Shown: in pieces, positions 41,515-51,174 of the stretch | How the letters are laid out: each line of letters opens with the position of its first letter | How positions within the stretch are numbered: the stretch's first letter is position 1 | Assembly (NCBI RefSeq): GCF_004771005.1 | Contig: NZ_RQHV01000062.1 | Span: 124,001 to 188,000 of the forward strand | Source: Leptospira ilyithenensis | GTDB taxonomy: Bacteria > Spirochaetota > Leptospiria > Leptospirales > Leptospiraceae | Length of the DNA stretch: 64,000 nucleotides | Reading direction: 5' to 3' | The notes under the pieces: model-generated | What the model was told of the DNA's origin: nothing | Databases searched by the model: none | What the model saw: only the letters and a program-made list of their open reading frames with translations | Program-made: the position numbers and the translations under genes

Positions 41515-44148
41515 ATGCAGGCAAATATAAGTGCACCATCTCCCAAATATCTTTGCCCCCATTGCAAAAAGGCTTCGCGCCTTCCCCAACCTTTGCCAGA
41601 AAACGGGTTGTTTCAACTAACATGCGCTCATTGCCAGGAAAAGGTCGTCCTAAAATTCGAAAATTATAATTTCGAAGTCGATCGTGTTATACCTGCTAAG
41701 CGGCAGGAATCCGTTACCCTGCAGGAATCTGAGAAAAACATTAACATTGCAAATACGGAGCCGGAACAAAAGCCTTTGTTTGAAAAAAGAGTCGTAAGAG
41801 AAAGAGAGCCGGAAAAACCTTTTTTCAAAAAAGAAGAAAAAAAACCGAATTACCCTCGAAGCGAGAAAAAACCTCTTCCGGCCTGGCTCACTTCTTCCCG
41901 ACCGCAAACTGTACCCGTTCCGAAAAGACCTAGGATCAAATCGGACTTATCTTTTTTAAAAGTCGGATTCACAGTTACCGCATTTGCGCTTTTTTTATTT
42001 ATCATCGTTTTTGCTTACTTCATCGCCGGAGTATTTCAAATCAAAAAGGAAGTTCCCGATCTACTGATTTCCCTTTCAAAGAATATTCCCACAAAGATTT
42101 TGGATCGTAACGGAAATGTTGTCAGTGAAATTTTTCAAAAGCGGACTTCCACCTTGCACTTGCAAGACTACCCGGAAGATATGATTTCCATTCTTTTGAA
42201 TATCGAAGATCAAAAGTTTTTTTCCCATGGCGGAATTGACTATGTTGCGATTTTACGGGCTTTGGGAAAAAACATAATCGGCTTTAGCTATAAGCAGGGT
42301 GCTTCTACCATTACCCAACAATTGGCAAGGATCATCATTGACGACAGAAGAAAGAGTCTAACACGTAAAATACGGGAAGCTCAGCTTGCTTTTGCTCTGG
42401 AATCGGTGATGTCCAAAGAAGAAATTTTGGAAACTTATATGAACCATGTTTATCTCGGACATGGTGCGTTCGGTTTTGGGGAGGGTGTGAAATTCTATTT
42501 TCATAAAAACCCTCAGGAACTTTCGCGCGAAGAGATGTTGTTACTTGCATCCCTTCCCTCCGCCCCCAATAAATACTCTCCTTTGAAAAATCCCGAGGAC
42601 TCTTACAAAAGAGTGAGGGCGATACTTGCGATGTTTCGGAATCGGGGGATTTTTCCCAATCTGCAAAAGGATAAATTCGCTTCTCTATATCATAACTTTT
42701 CCACACGTTCGCCGAATGAAACCGTATTCGGAGCAAGACAGGACATCGCCCCTTATGTAACCGAGCATATACGAACCATTCTTTCCTCCATTGCGGGGGA
42801 TAAAAATATTTACGAGAACGGCGGTTATACGGTTGAAACCACTTTGGACCGCAACATTCAGGAAATCATCAGCCCTCTCGTTCGGTCGTATTTGGCCAAA
42901 GCGGTCAAGTCGGGGAAAATTCAGAAAAAACTGATTCGGAAATTGCCCGATAGCTCCGAGGAAAAGGCCATCAAACAAAGGTTTGAGGATGTGTCTTTGA
43001 TCAATGATTTCCTCTGGGAAGCCGACTTTACGGAGAATTCCAAGGAATCGGGAATCCAGGCTGCGATCGTAGGCATTCAACCGAATACCGGAGAGATTCT
43101 TTTCCTTCACGGAGGTCAGGAGTTCAATAGCAATAATCAATTCAATCGCGCCATTCAAATGAGACGTCAGACGGGTAGTTCCATCAAAGCAGTGTTATAT
43201 GCTTCGGCGATTGATTCCGGAGTGATCCAATCGGGAACCAAAATCCTGGACGCTCCTCTTTATTATAGAGGTGGTGGGGGAAAGGAATGGTCTCCTGACA
43301 ACTTGGGTGGGACTTTTGACGGAGAGATTTCCCTTCGTACTGCTTTGATCAAATCCAAAAATACCGCAGCAGTTCAGGTTGCGGAAAGACTAGGTTATTC
43401 CGGAATCGAAAATTATTTTACCAAATTCTTTTTCCCCAACGCGGGTGAAAAAAAAGCAAGGTTTCGGGGAGATCTTTCTTTGGCATTGGGGACTTTAGAA
43501 ATCTCTCCCTTGGAAATGGCTTCGGCTTTCACCGCATTTGTAAACCAAGGAACGGTGAAACGTCCCTTTCTGATTAGAAAAATTACCAATTCCCGTGGAA
43601 TGGTTTTGTATGACCTGAAAGATATGGACGAATTTAAACTGAAGCTTCCGAACGAAAGACAAGTCATTCGTCCCGATACTGCTGAAGTCATGATTTCACT
43701 TTTAAAGGACAGCGGTCGTGCCAGTGGAGTACGAAACGGCGGTTATACGGGAGAAGTTGTCGGTAAAACGGGAACAACCAATGATTATAAGGATGCTTGG
43801 TTTGTGGGCGCGAGGCCCGAAGTTTCGCTTGCCGTTTGGATTGGTTATGACAATCCTAAATTCGGGATGGGTGGGAGCGGACTCGGAGGAGCACTAGCAG
43901 CGCCTCTCTGGGGTGAAATTCTAAGCATAGTCGATCGGAACCATTTTATCGCGCGTAAAGATTTTACTCCTCCTGTTTACAGCAAGATCCATCATATTTG
44001 TCCTATCTCCGGAAAGGAAGCGGGTCTTCATTGCCCGAATCCTGCAAACGAACTTTATCTTTCGGATTATCCGCCTAGCGGTGTTTGTACGGACGATCAT
44101 AAACTTCCCAATTTGGAAAACAGGGATTTGATGAAGAGTTTGTTTTAG
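41515..44148 (+). CDS. Class A penicillin-binding protein with N-terminal zinc ribbon
   Basis: This 877-residue enzyme builds and cross-links peptidoglycan. It begins with a cytoplasmic zinc ribbon (CPHC at 14-17, CAHC at 37-40), followed by a charged disordered linker, a membrane helix (about 148-172), a GT51 glycosyltransferase domain (EDQKFFSHGGID, GASTITQQLAR, HVYLGHGAFGFGEG) and a transpeptidase domain (SxxK in TGSSIKAVLY, SKNTAAVQ, KTG in GKTGTTNDYKDAWFVG). The catalytic motifs are intact. The zinc ribbon is not part of normal PBP1 proteins. It lies 18 nt after the ChaN-like gene. Confidence 0.93.
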   Translation: MQANISAPSPKYLCPHCKKASRLPQPLPENGLFQLTCAHCQEKVVLKFENYNFEVDRVIPAKRQESVTLQESEKNINIANTEPEQKPLFEKRVVREREPEKPFFKKEEKKPNYPRSEKKPLPAWLTSSRPQTVPVPKRPRIKSDLSFLKVGFTVTAFALFLFIIVFAYFIAGVFQIKKEVPDLLISLSKNIPTKILDRNGNVVSEIFQKRTSTLHLQDYPEDMISILLNIEDQKFFSHGGIDYVAILRALGKNIIGFSYKQGASTITQQLARIIIDDRRKSLTRKIREAQLAFALESVMSKEEILETYMNHVYLGHGAFGFGEGVKFYFHKNPQELSREEMLLLASLPSAPNKYSPLKNPEDSYKRVRAILAMFRNRGIFPNLQKDKFASLYHNFSTRSPNETVFGARQDIAPYVTEHIRTILSSIAGDKNIYENGGYTVETTLDRNIQEIISPLVRSYLAKAVKSGKIQKKLIRKLPDSSEEKAIKQRFEDVSLINDFLWEADFTENSKESGIQAAIVGIQPNTGEILFLHGGQEFNSNNQFNRAIQMRRQTGSSIKAVLYASAIDSGVIQSGTKILDAPLYYRGGGGKEWSPDNLGGTFDGEISLRTALIKSKNTAAVQVAERLGYSGIENYFTKFFFPNAGEKKARFRGDLSLALGTLEISPLEMASAFTAFVNQGTVKRPFLIRKITNSRGMVLYDLKDMDEFKLKLPNERQVIRPDTAEVMISLLKDSGRASGVRNGGYTGEVVGKTGTTNDYKDAWFVGARPEVSLAVWIGYDNPKFGMGGSGLGGALAAPLWGEILSIVDRNHFIARKDFTPPVYSKIHHICPISGKEAGLHCPNPANELYLSDYPPSGVCTDDHKLPNLENRDLMKSLF

Positions 44149-44149
44149 T

Positions 44150-45094
44150 ATGAAAAAGATTTTATGCCTTCTCTTTTTTTCCGTCGGGATTTATGCAAAT
44201 GAGGCGGCTCGTTACCAAAAAGCTTACGAGATGGAAAAAAAAAGCACTCTTTTCGCCATTCCTCTTTATGAATCTTCTTTGCAAACCGCAGGTTCCGCAA
44301 ACCTGAAAAAAGCGGCCGTTAGTCGGTTGTTCTTTCTTTATAAAAAACACAATAAAATCATAGAAGCAATTCTTTTGGGGACGCGGTTTTCGAATATCAT
44401 TAACTCCAAGGAAAAAGCCAGTTTATGGAAGAGTCTGACGGAGATCTACCGTCCTTTGTCCTACGGGGAGTTGACGGCTGCTTATTCTCTAGCAATCAAA
44501 ACAAATCCTGACAATTATTCGGATTTGTTGCAGTATCTTCATTCTCTAAACCAACCGAAATTATTCGAGTTCGTATATATCGTATTGTACAAAAGAAAAC
44601 AGTATGAAACCCTGAATCTTCTTTTTATCCAAGACCATTCTCTCTCCAAATCTCCGTTATACGAAGGTATCGTTCTTTTGAAATTGAATCCTGAACAAGG
44701 AAAAGAATTTATCTTATCCTGGGGTTTCGGATTTGATAAGGACAATCCTACCAAATCCGATCTTTTATATCTATTAGGTCATTATTTCAGAAATACGGGA
44801 GATTATGATTCGTCCGCACGTTATTTCAGAATGAGCGCATCCTTTCACTGGCAGGAGCGCGCCAAATTGGAAGCGGCAAAGTCTCTTGTCTTGGGAGGAA
44901 AGTTCAGTGAAGCATGTCAAAGTTTTAGTTTTACTTCTTCGCCCAATGAAGAGGTCGGTCAGCTTCTGTATTTGATCTGTACAAAAAAAGATAAGGATTT
45001 TCTCGGTGAGATCCGTTCGAGTATCACTGCACTTGGTGCAAAAGAAGGCGGAGAATTTTTTCAAAAAGTAAATCAAGCCTTGGAGAAATGGTAA
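44150..45094 (+). CDS. Exported TPR-like hypothetical protein
   Basis: This 314-residue protein has a signal peptide (KKILCLLFFSVGIYANE) and is all helical with TPR-like pairs (ARYQKAYEMEKKS, LLYLLGHYFRNTGDYDSSAR, YFRMSASFHWQERAKLEAAK). Cys residues in LLYLICTKKD are not motif-like. It starts 1 nt after the penicillin-binding protein stop, so it may help envelope assembly. No specific family is recognised. Confidence 0.75.
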   Translation: MKKILCLLFFSVGIYANEAARYQKAYEMEKKSTLFAIPLYESSLQTAGSANLKKAAVSRLFFLYKKHNKIIEAILLGTRFSNIINSKEKASLWKSLTEIYRPLSYGELTAAYSLAIKTNPDNYSDLLQYLHSLNQPKLFEFVYIVLYKRKQYETLNLLFIQDHSLSKSPLYEGIVLLKLNPEQGKEFILSWGFGFDKDNPTKSDLLYLLGHYFRNTGDYDSSARYFRMSASFHWQERAKLEAAKSLVLGGKFSEACQSFSFTSSPNEEVGQLLYLICTKKDKDFLGEIRSSITALGAKEGGEFFQKVNQALEKW

Positions 45095-45576
45095 TGACCC
45101 GATTATTCCTTTTTAAGAAATTTTACTATCCTGGTCTTGCATTTCTGTTTTTTCTTTTCTTGTCCGGGGGATTGTATTCGGAATCGAATTTTTTATCGTT
45201 GGAAGACAGGGAAAGATTTTTGAATTTTCAAGGAAAGAGCGTAGGTGAGATTTTTCTATGTCAGTCCGAAAACAAAAAGGTATTCGGAAAAAATACTGCT
45301 TTAAGTAGCGAGTGTTATGCTATTGAGCAAAATCCGATCTCAAATGCCTTGGCGTTATTTTTGGAACAGGCCCGCACGGAAGAGTCGCAGTTCGGTTTTT
45401 ATACGACCGATGGAAAACAAATTCATCCGGAATGGGAAGAAGAAGGTTACGGCAGGCTAGTCCTTCTTTCTTTTGTGATCACAAACAAACAGCAGTTATT
45501 TGTTCAGGTTGTCCGAAAGGACAAGGCTTATTTTTTCTTGAGGACTATTCCTGGGAACTGGGTCAGATCCGAGTGA
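45094..45576 (+). CDS. Exported hypothetical protein
   Basis: The protein is about 160 residues with an N-terminal hydrophobic signal (YPGLAFLFFLFLSGGLYSES). ATG 45094 (overlapping the previous stop TAA by 1 nt) is preferred over ATG 45088 because GGAG at 45082-45085 is then 8 nt upstream. Two Cys (FLCQSE, SECYAIE) may form a disulphide. It ends 3 nt from the tRNA-Tyr 3' end. Function not recognised. Confidence 0.65.
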   Translation: MTRLFLFKKFYYPGLAFLFFLFLSGGLYSESNFLSLEDRERFLNFQGKSVGEIFLCQSENKKVFGKNTALSSECYAIEQNPISNALALFLEQARTEESQFGFYTTDGKQIHPEWEEEGYGRLVLLSFVITNKQQLFVQVVRKDKAYFFLRTIPGNWVRSE

Positions 45577-45662
<86 letters not shown>

Positions 45663-45669
45663 GAAAAAA

Positions 45670-45744
45670 TGGAGCCGCCTGAGGGATTTGAACCTCCGAC
45701 CGGCTGTTTACAAAACAGCTGCTCTACCACTGAGCTAAGGCGGC
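45670..45744 (-). tRNA. tRNA-Thr (TGT)
   Basis: Minus-strand cloverleaf: acceptor GCCGCCT / AGGCGGC, D-arm with AGCTCAGTGGTAGAGC, anticodon loop TTTGTAA (anticodon TGT), T-arm GGTTCAAATCC, and an encoded 3' CCA. It is cotranscribed with tRNA-Tyr. Confidence 0.93.
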
Positions 45745-45830
45745 GCGTGCTTTCCAATTTTCGGGAAAACGCTCTAAGGTCAAATAAAAATTCACTTTGT
45801 ATCGGAGAGAAGTCGGACAAGATGGCTTAA

Positions 45831-46223
45831 GTGGCTTTATTTCTCATTCACAGCCTGATGAGTCTCTCCCTAATTTGTTTCTATACCGGGTATTTTTTCC
45901 GAAAAAGGAACCTTTTTGCCCATAGGATCTGGAATCTTTCCGGAGTGGGATTCAATCTTTCCGCAGCAATTTACCTGCTTGCCATGAAGTATTTGTTAGG
46001 TGGCATTGAAGCTCATTCCATCTTTCCGGCAGTCGCAAATTGGATCATCCAAACTCACAGATTTTTTGCCCTAGTAGCATTAATTATGATGCTTGTCATG
46101 GCATATTCGGGAATAAAAAGAAAAAGAAATTTGCACGTAAAGCTACATCGTATCTTTTTACCTTTATACACCGTTGTTTATGTTTCCGGTCTTATTATAT
46201 TTCAAACCCATCCCATCTCATAA
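45831..46223 (+). CDS. Four-helix membrane protein, DUF420-like
   Basis: This 130-residue protein has four membrane helices. Conserved-looking His and Arg at helix ends (LIHSLMSLSL, AHRIWNL, QTHRFFALVALI, KLHRIFLPLY) resemble small haem-binding or DUF420/cytochrome b561-like membrane proteins. GTG 45831 is chosen as start because it keeps the first helix with its His; ATG 45858 is the alternative. It lies 9 nt before the transketolase gene. Confidence 0.65.
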   Translation: MALFLIHSLMSLSLICFYTGYFFRKRNLFAHRIWNLSGVGFNLSAAIYLLAMKYLLGGIEAHSIFPAVANWIIQTHRFFALVALIMMLVMAYSGIKRKRNLHVKLHRIFLPLYTVVYVSGLIIFQTHPIS

Positions 46224-46232
46224 GGTATAAAA

Positions 46233-47045
46233 ATGAGCGCTATCGACACAGCTAAGAAGTTCGCAAAAGACATTCGTATACAGGTAATCAAAATGGTTAC
46301 TGCCGCAAATTCAGGACATCCCGGCGGGCCATTGGGTCTTGCCGATATCTATGCGGCATTATATACTAATATACTAAAGCATGATCCTAAGAATCCCGAG
46401 CTGCCTACTAGGGATCGTTTGATCCTTTCCAACGGACATGTATGTGCCGTCAGATATGCTGCGATGGCTCTCTCCGGATATTTTCCGGTGGAAGATCTGC
46501 TTACTTTCAGAGGGATCAACTCTTATTTGCAAGGTCACCCTTCTACCAGATATATGAAAGGGATCGAATCCAGTTCAGGGTCACTCGGACAAGGGTTATC
46601 CGTTTCTGTCGGTTATGCGCTTGCTGCCCGGCTTAAAAAAGAAACCTATAAAATTTATACATGTATCTCCGACGGTGAGTGCGGAGAAGGAATGACTTGG
46701 GAAGCTGCCCAGTCTGCGGTTCACTACAAAGTGGACAATTTGATCGCATTCATGGATAGAAACTATATTCAGATCGACGGCAATACGGAAGACGTTATGA
46801 AACTGGAACCGTTGGATGAAAAATTCAGAACCTTCGGTTGGAACGTGATCAATGCAGACGGACATAATATGGAAGAGATCTTTGCCGCGTTTGAAAAAGC
46901 AAACTCGCATTCGGGTAGTCCTACTTTGATTGTGTTTAGAACTATCCTTGGCAAAGGTGTCTCATTTATGGAAAATAATCCTAAATGGCATGGCACTCCG
47001 CCAAACAAAGAGCAAGAAGCGCAAGCTCTTTCGGAATTATCATAA
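46233..47045 (+). CDS. Transketolase, N-terminal (thiamine diphosphate-binding) subunit
   Basis: The 270-residue protein is the N-terminal half of transketolase: [16 protein letters not shown] near residue 25, [16 protein letters not shown], and the ThDP/Mg motif [14 protein letters not shown] ending in Asp-Asn ([13 protein letters not shown]). It needs a C-terminal partner to act in the pentose phosphate pathway. In split transketolases that gene usually follows at once, but here the next gene is a SirB1-family protein, so the partner must be elsewhere. Confidence 0.93.
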   Translation: MSAIDTAKKFAKDIRIQVIKMVTAANSGHPGGPLGLADIYAALYTNILKHDPKNPELPTRDRLILSNGHVCAVRYAAMALSGYFPVEDLLTFRGINSYLQGHPSTRYMKGIESSSGSLGQGLSVSVGYALAARLKKETYKIYTCISDGECGEGMTWEAAQSAVHYKVDNLIAFMDRNYIQIDGNTEDVMKLEPLDEKFRTFGWNVINADGHNMEEIFAAFEKANSHSGSPTLIVFRTILGKGVSFMENNPKWHGTPPNKEQEAQALSELS

Positions 47046-47065
47046 TTCTAATTTCTTCGATTGAC

Positions 47066-47086
47066 ACTGGGAATAGAATTCCCAGT
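47066..47086. promoter_or_regulatory. Perfect 9-bp inverted repeat before sirB1-like gene
   Basis: ACTGGGAAT, loop AGA and ATTCCCAGT form a perfect repeat 21 nt after the transketolase stop and 8 nt before ATG 47095. It could be a weak terminator (followed by ATTCTT). A TTGACA at 47061-47066 touches it, so an operator is also possible. Confidence 0.5.
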
Positions 47087-47094
47087 ATTCTTGC

Positions 47095-47988
47095 ATGGGA
47101 CAGGCTCATCATCCAAACTTTTCTTCTGACGACATAACCCGCCTCCTATATGATTGGGAGATTGCACCTCCGGAAAAAAAACGTTTTATTCTAAAGATGA
47201 TCGCTTCTCGTATTCCTTGGCAGATGTCCATTGATGAAGCGACGGAAGAAGTGAAAGATCCTTTCCTTCGCATCATGGCCCGCAATATTTCCGATGATAT
47301 TTTCAATTTGAGAGTTCGCCATAGTTTCTTTAAACTCACTCTTCGCGGAAATCCCAATCATTATAAGGATTTGGAAGAGGCAGTGGTTCATCTTTCCAGT
47401 CTTGGATACCCTAGTCAAAGTTATGCGGAGATCAAAAAGGAATTGGATCGTATTTCACTCCGTGTTTTCGAGCTTTTTGACGAACATTCCGGCCATTTGA
47501 CGGAAGAAATGAAAGTCCAAATCCTTTGTAAGGTTTTATACCAGGAAGAAGGTTTTGTAGGAAATATTCAAAATTACAATGACCCAGCCAATTCTTATCT
47601 TTTTCACGTATTAAAATCCAGATTGGGAATACCTATTTCTCTCTCCGTTATATATTTGTTAGTTGCCCAGAGGGTGGGGATGCCTCTTTTCGGAACCAAT
47701 CTGCCTTTGCATTTTTTATTGCAATATGAGTCAGGTAGTTATTTTACCTATATAGATCCGTTTCATGGCGGAGTGCTTTTGGATAGATTTACTTGTGAAA
47801 AGTTTTTAGAGGCAAACGGTTATCCTTTGACCCCAAAATATTTCACTAAAGCGAGCACTCTTTCCATCATCAAACGTATGTGTCGTAATTTGCTTCATAT
47901 TTACAGAGACGGTCAGAAAAAAGATATGGAAGATCTGATGAAAGAGCAGCTTTCTATTTTAGAAAGTCGTTCTACCCATGTCGAATAG
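47095..47988 (+). CDS. SirB1 family (transglutaminase-like, UPF0162) protein
   Basis: The 297-residue protein contains the SirB1 core: NSYLFHVLKSRLGIPISLSV, IYLLVAQRVGMPLFG, NLPLHFLLQY and YIDPFHGGVLLDR. The catalytic Cys of true transglutaminases is not seen, and the family's function is unknown. The TPR-like C-terminus of other members is short here. No ribosome site precedes the ATG, so it could be leaderless or use an unmarked start. It precedes the prenyl synthase by 3 nt. Confidence 0.85.
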   Translation: MGQAHHPNFSSDDITRLLYDWEIAPPEKKRFILKMIASRIPWQMSIDEATEEVKDPFLRIMARNISDDIFNLRVRHSFFKLTLRGNPNHYKDLEEAVVHLSSLGYPSQSYAEIKKELDRISLRVFELFDEHSGHLTEEMKVQILCKVLYQEEGFVGNIQNYNDPANSYLFHVLKSRLGIPISLSVIYLLVAQRVGMPLFGTNLPLHFLLQYESGSYFTYIDPFHGGVLLDRFTCEKFLEANGYPLTPKYFTKASTLSIIKRMCRNLLHIYRDGQKKDMEDLMKEQLSILESRSTHVE

Positions 47989-47991
47989 ATT

Positions 47992-48945
47992 ATGCCGATA
48001 TCTCTCTCTCTTGCCAAAATCATTTCCCGGGTAGATAAAAATCTTTATTCTATCATCGGGGAAGATCTTTCCGTTTTAAAAAAGATCAAATCTTTTGTCA
48101 TTGAATCCGGAGGCAAAAGAATCCGTCCTCTCACTCATTATCTTTTTTGCGAACTGCTCGAATACAAAGGCAAAGATTGGGCGGATGTTGGTGCCGTTGC
48201 GGAATTGATTCATGCCGCAAGTCTTTTGCATGACGATGTGGTGGATCATGCGTCAGTTCGTCGGGGAAAACCGACGGTTGGAGCTCGGTTTGGAAATAAG
48301 ACTGCGATCTTGGCAGGAGATTTTCTATTGGCATGCGGAATCCAAAGATTGAATTCTTTGGAAAACCCAAAGCTAATGACTTTATTTTCCAGAGTGCTTC
48401 GGGATCTTTCCGTAAGCGAACTCATCCAAATGGAATGGGAAAAAAATCCAAAGATCACTTTGAAGATTTATGATTCGGTGATTTACGGGAAAACAGCCTC
48501 CCTGTTCGGTGCTTGCACGGAAAGTGCGGGAGTCCTTGCCAAACGTTCTGAAAAGGAAAATATTCTGCTTTCGGATTTCGGAGTGAGGCTCGGGAAACTA
48601 TTTCAAAAGAAAGATGACTGTTTGGATTATTTTACCAATTCGAAGGACAGTGGAAAAGAATTTCTAAAAGATTTTAAAAACGGATTGTTCACCTATCCCA
48701 TATTAGTTCTTCGGGACAAAGCAAACGGAAAGGAAAAAAAAGAGATCCATTCCCTTTTTGCAAAAGATGAAAGAACATCCGTAGATGATGAAAAGATTTT
48801 ATCCATGTTGTCCGATAAACAGATCAAAAGGATTTTGGATGATGAATTCGAAAAAGAAAAATCCTATTTTCTGAAATTCTTATCCGGTTACAAAGACTCG
48901 GAAGCAAAGTCACTTCTCGTGGCTCAGATTGAAAAGTTTTCTTAA
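47992..48945 (+). CDS. Polyprenyl diphosphate synthase
   Basis: This 317-residue enzyme elongates isoprenoid chains, likely for menaquinone side chain or undecaprenyl precursors. Motifs are [14 protein letters not shown], the first Asp-rich motif [15 protein letters not shown] and the second KKDDCLDYF. The FARM position before the first Asp-rich motif (HAASL) has small residues, suggesting medium or long chains (heptaprenyl or octaprenyl). It lies 3 nt after the SirB1-like gene. Confidence 0.92.
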   Translation: MPISLSLAKIISRVDKNLYSIIGEDLSVLKKIKSFVIESGGKRIRPLTHYLFCELLEYKGKDWADVGAVAELIHAASLLHDDVVDHASVRRGKPTVGARFGNKTAILAGDFLLACGIQRLNSLENPKLMTLFSRVLRDLSVSELIQMEWEKNPKITLKIYDSVIYGKTASLFGACTESAGVLAKRSEKENILLSDFGVRLGKLFQKKDDCLDYFTNSKDSGKEFLKDFKNGLFTYPILVLRDKANGKEKKEIHSLFAKDERTSVDDEKILSMLSDKQIKRILDDEFEKEKSYFLKFLSGYKDSEAKSLLVAQIEKFS

Positions 48946-48948
48946 GTT

Positions 48949-51156
48949 TTAGACTTCCACATATTCAATCACAGGTAGATTGATGATAAATTCGGTTTTG
49001 CCTTCTTCCGATTCCAATCGAATGGTTCCTCCGTGTTTTTCTACAATTGACTTGGTAAGGTCAAGTCCAAGCCCGCTTCCTTCCCCCGGATTTTTGGTAG
49101 TGAAAAACGGGTCGAATACCTTTTTTTGGATTTCGATAGGTATGCCAGGGCCGTTGTCTCTGATCCTGATTTCGATGGTCGTTTCTTCTTTTTTCTGAGT
49201 CATTAGAATCAAGTTGCCCTTGTCGTTCATTGCTTGTAATGCGTTCAAAATAATATTTGTCCAAACCTGAACGATTTCTTCGGGCCAACCTAACACATTT
49301 GCATTGTATAAAAAAGTTTTTTTGAGAGAGACCTTGTTTTTCATTTTGTATTGGTAGATGGTAAGAACCGTCTCTATACTTTCCACAAGATCAAATATCC
49401 TTTTCTCTTCCAGCCTGCTTACTCTTGAAAAGTTTTTTAATGCGGAAATGATTTTGGAAGCGCGATCCACCGCAATTTTAACAATAGATAGGTGCAGATT
49501 GATGTTTTTCTGGTTGATGATATAATCTATTACGTTTTTGTTTTTGTGGCCTAGGATGTCGATATCGTTTTGTGTCGGGGATTCTATCCCCACATCCAAT
49601 AATTTTTCTATTGTGTTCTCGTCATAATCGAATTGATTTTCAGATAAGATCGTTTTTAAATTTTTCTTTTTTTCCTTTCTTTCCGTATAACTGGAAACAG
49701 TGCCAATATCGTAATCTTTGCAAATGATATCAATGAGCTTGGTCAGTTCATCCATCGTAAGATCGCTCAGGATTTCTTTCGTTTTTTCCAAGGTTTTGAT
49801 TTCGTGTTCCGATACCGCTGATAATGTTTCCGACGACGCTTTGATTGCACTCAAAGGGTTGTTTAATTCATGCGCAATACCTGCTACAAGCTTGCCCAGT
49901 TCATTCATTTTTTCCGAATAAACAAGTTGGTTTTGCGTTTGTTTGAGATAGTTTAATGTTTCTTCGAGATTTTTTTTCTGTTCTTGTAGTTCGATAGTTC
50001 TTTCAAAAACCATATTTTCCAAATTTGTATTTTGTCTTTGAATGATTTTTTCCTTTTCCTTGCGCAAGCGAACGTTAGTTCTTGAAATTGCTATGGTAAA
50101 TATGATCATTTGAACTGCTGCACCGATATCGCTTGATTGGTTTAAAATGGAAGTGGAAGTAAAAACTCCTAAATTTGTAAGTACATGGGTAGATGTTCCC
50201 AATTGCCTTACTAGACATGCTATAAAAAACACAACTCCTTGTTTCGTTTTAAGGACTATGGCATAAATTCCAAAAGAAAGTGCAAACAAACTGACTACCA
50301 AATTGTTCGTGTACATTACTTTTATATATTCCTGAACGCCTATAATGTTTATAAATGAAGTGAAAGGGATAATATAAAGATAGATTACCAAAGATTTGTC
50401 AATATTAGGAAACAGTTTTTTCGTCTGCATGAACTCGCGAAAAAACAAGATCATCGAAAAGGGAGTGAGTACTACAAATGGAGCGGCAATTTTACTCCAA
50501 TAGGGCGTATCGTAAAATACGGAAGTAAAAAGGAGTCCGGACCGAAATGTATTTGCGAAGCTGACTGAAAATGTGGAGAAGGCCAGGTATAGATATATTT
50601 TTTCTGCGGTGAAAATCCACTGAGTAATTCCAAAGACGATGACCAAAGTGGAGATTCCAATATAGATCCCCTGTATAATGGATGTTAGGCTGACGAAGCG
50701 GAGCAGCTCTTCCTTATGAAACGGAGTAAAATTGATTCTATGCGTATCTTCATTATGAACTTTTAGATAATAGTCTCCTTTTTCCTGAAAATCATAGATA
50801 AAACCGTAAACGAAAAATTCGGAAGGATCATAAGGCCTGTAAATCCCAGAAAGTTTGGACCAAACGATAGATCCGTTTCGGACCAGATAGATATCGATTT
50901 CACCAAGTTGAGGATTCCCCATGTAAAGATAAGGAGGAGAGTTTTTTTTCTCGGGATAACTAATCTTATACCAGGCGGATGCTTTATAGAAACCTAGATA
51001 ATGGTCTCTCCGGACAAGTTGTTTTAATTTTTCCCCGGAAAGACTTTTTTGGAAAGCCTTCGGACTTGTGTCGTCCACCGGAGATTGGATTTCATAAATA
51101 GTTTGCGAATGAAGGGCGAATTGAAATAAAAATAGTAAAAGACCGACTAATTTCAA
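48949..51156 (-). CDS. 7TMR-DISM sensor histidine kinase with insertion in dimerisation domain
   Basis: The 735-residue protein has a signal peptide, a DISMED2-type extracellular beta domain (about 20-175), seven membrane helices (180-375), a coiled coil (380-430), HisKA (His in VAGIAHELNNPLSAIK) and HATPase (ILNALQAMND, DNGPGIP, GEGSGLGLDLTKS). About 100 residues separate the His helix from the second helix of the dimerisation domain (VKIAVDRASKIISALKNFSR), with a Lys/Glu/Asp-rich insert. No response regulator gene is adjacent, so the partner is unknown. Confidence 0.9.
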   Translation of the reverse strand: MKLVGLLLFLFQFALHSQTIYEIQSPVDDTSPKAFQKSLSGEKLKQLVRRDHYLGFYKASAWYKISYPEKKNSPPYLYMGNPQLGEIDIYLVRNGSIVWSKLSGIYRPYDPSEFFVYGFIYDFQEKGDYYLKVHNEDTHRINFTPFHKEELLRFVSLTSIIQGIYIGISTLVIVFGITQWIFTAEKIYLYLAFSTFSVSFANTFRSGLLFTSVFYDTPYWSKIAAPFVVLTPFSMILFFREFMQTKKLFPNIDKSLVIYLYIIPFTSFINIIGVQEYIKVMYTNNLVVSLFALSFGIYAIVLKTKQGVVFFIACLVRQLGTSTHVLTNLGVFTSTSILNQSSDIGAAVQMIIFTIAISRTNVRLRKEKEKIIQRQNTNLENMVFERTIELQEQKKNLEETLNYLKQTQNQLVYSEKMNELGKLVAGIAHELNNPLSAIKASSETLSAVSEHEIKTLEKTKEILSDLTMDELTKLIDIICKDYDIGTVSSYTERKEKKKNLKTILSENQFDYDENTIEKLLDVGIESPTQNDIDILGHKNKNVIDYIINQKNINLHLSIVKIAVDRASKIISALKNFSRVSRLEEKRIFDLVESIETVLTIYQYKMKNKVSLKKTFLYNANVLGWPEEIVQVWTNIILNALQAMNDKGNLILMTQKKEETTIEIRIRDNGPGIPIEIQKKVFDPFFTTKNPGEGSGLGLDLTKSIVEKHGGTIRLESEEGKTEFIINLPVIEYVEV

Positions 51157-51174
51157 AGTCTCATCAGACTCAGG

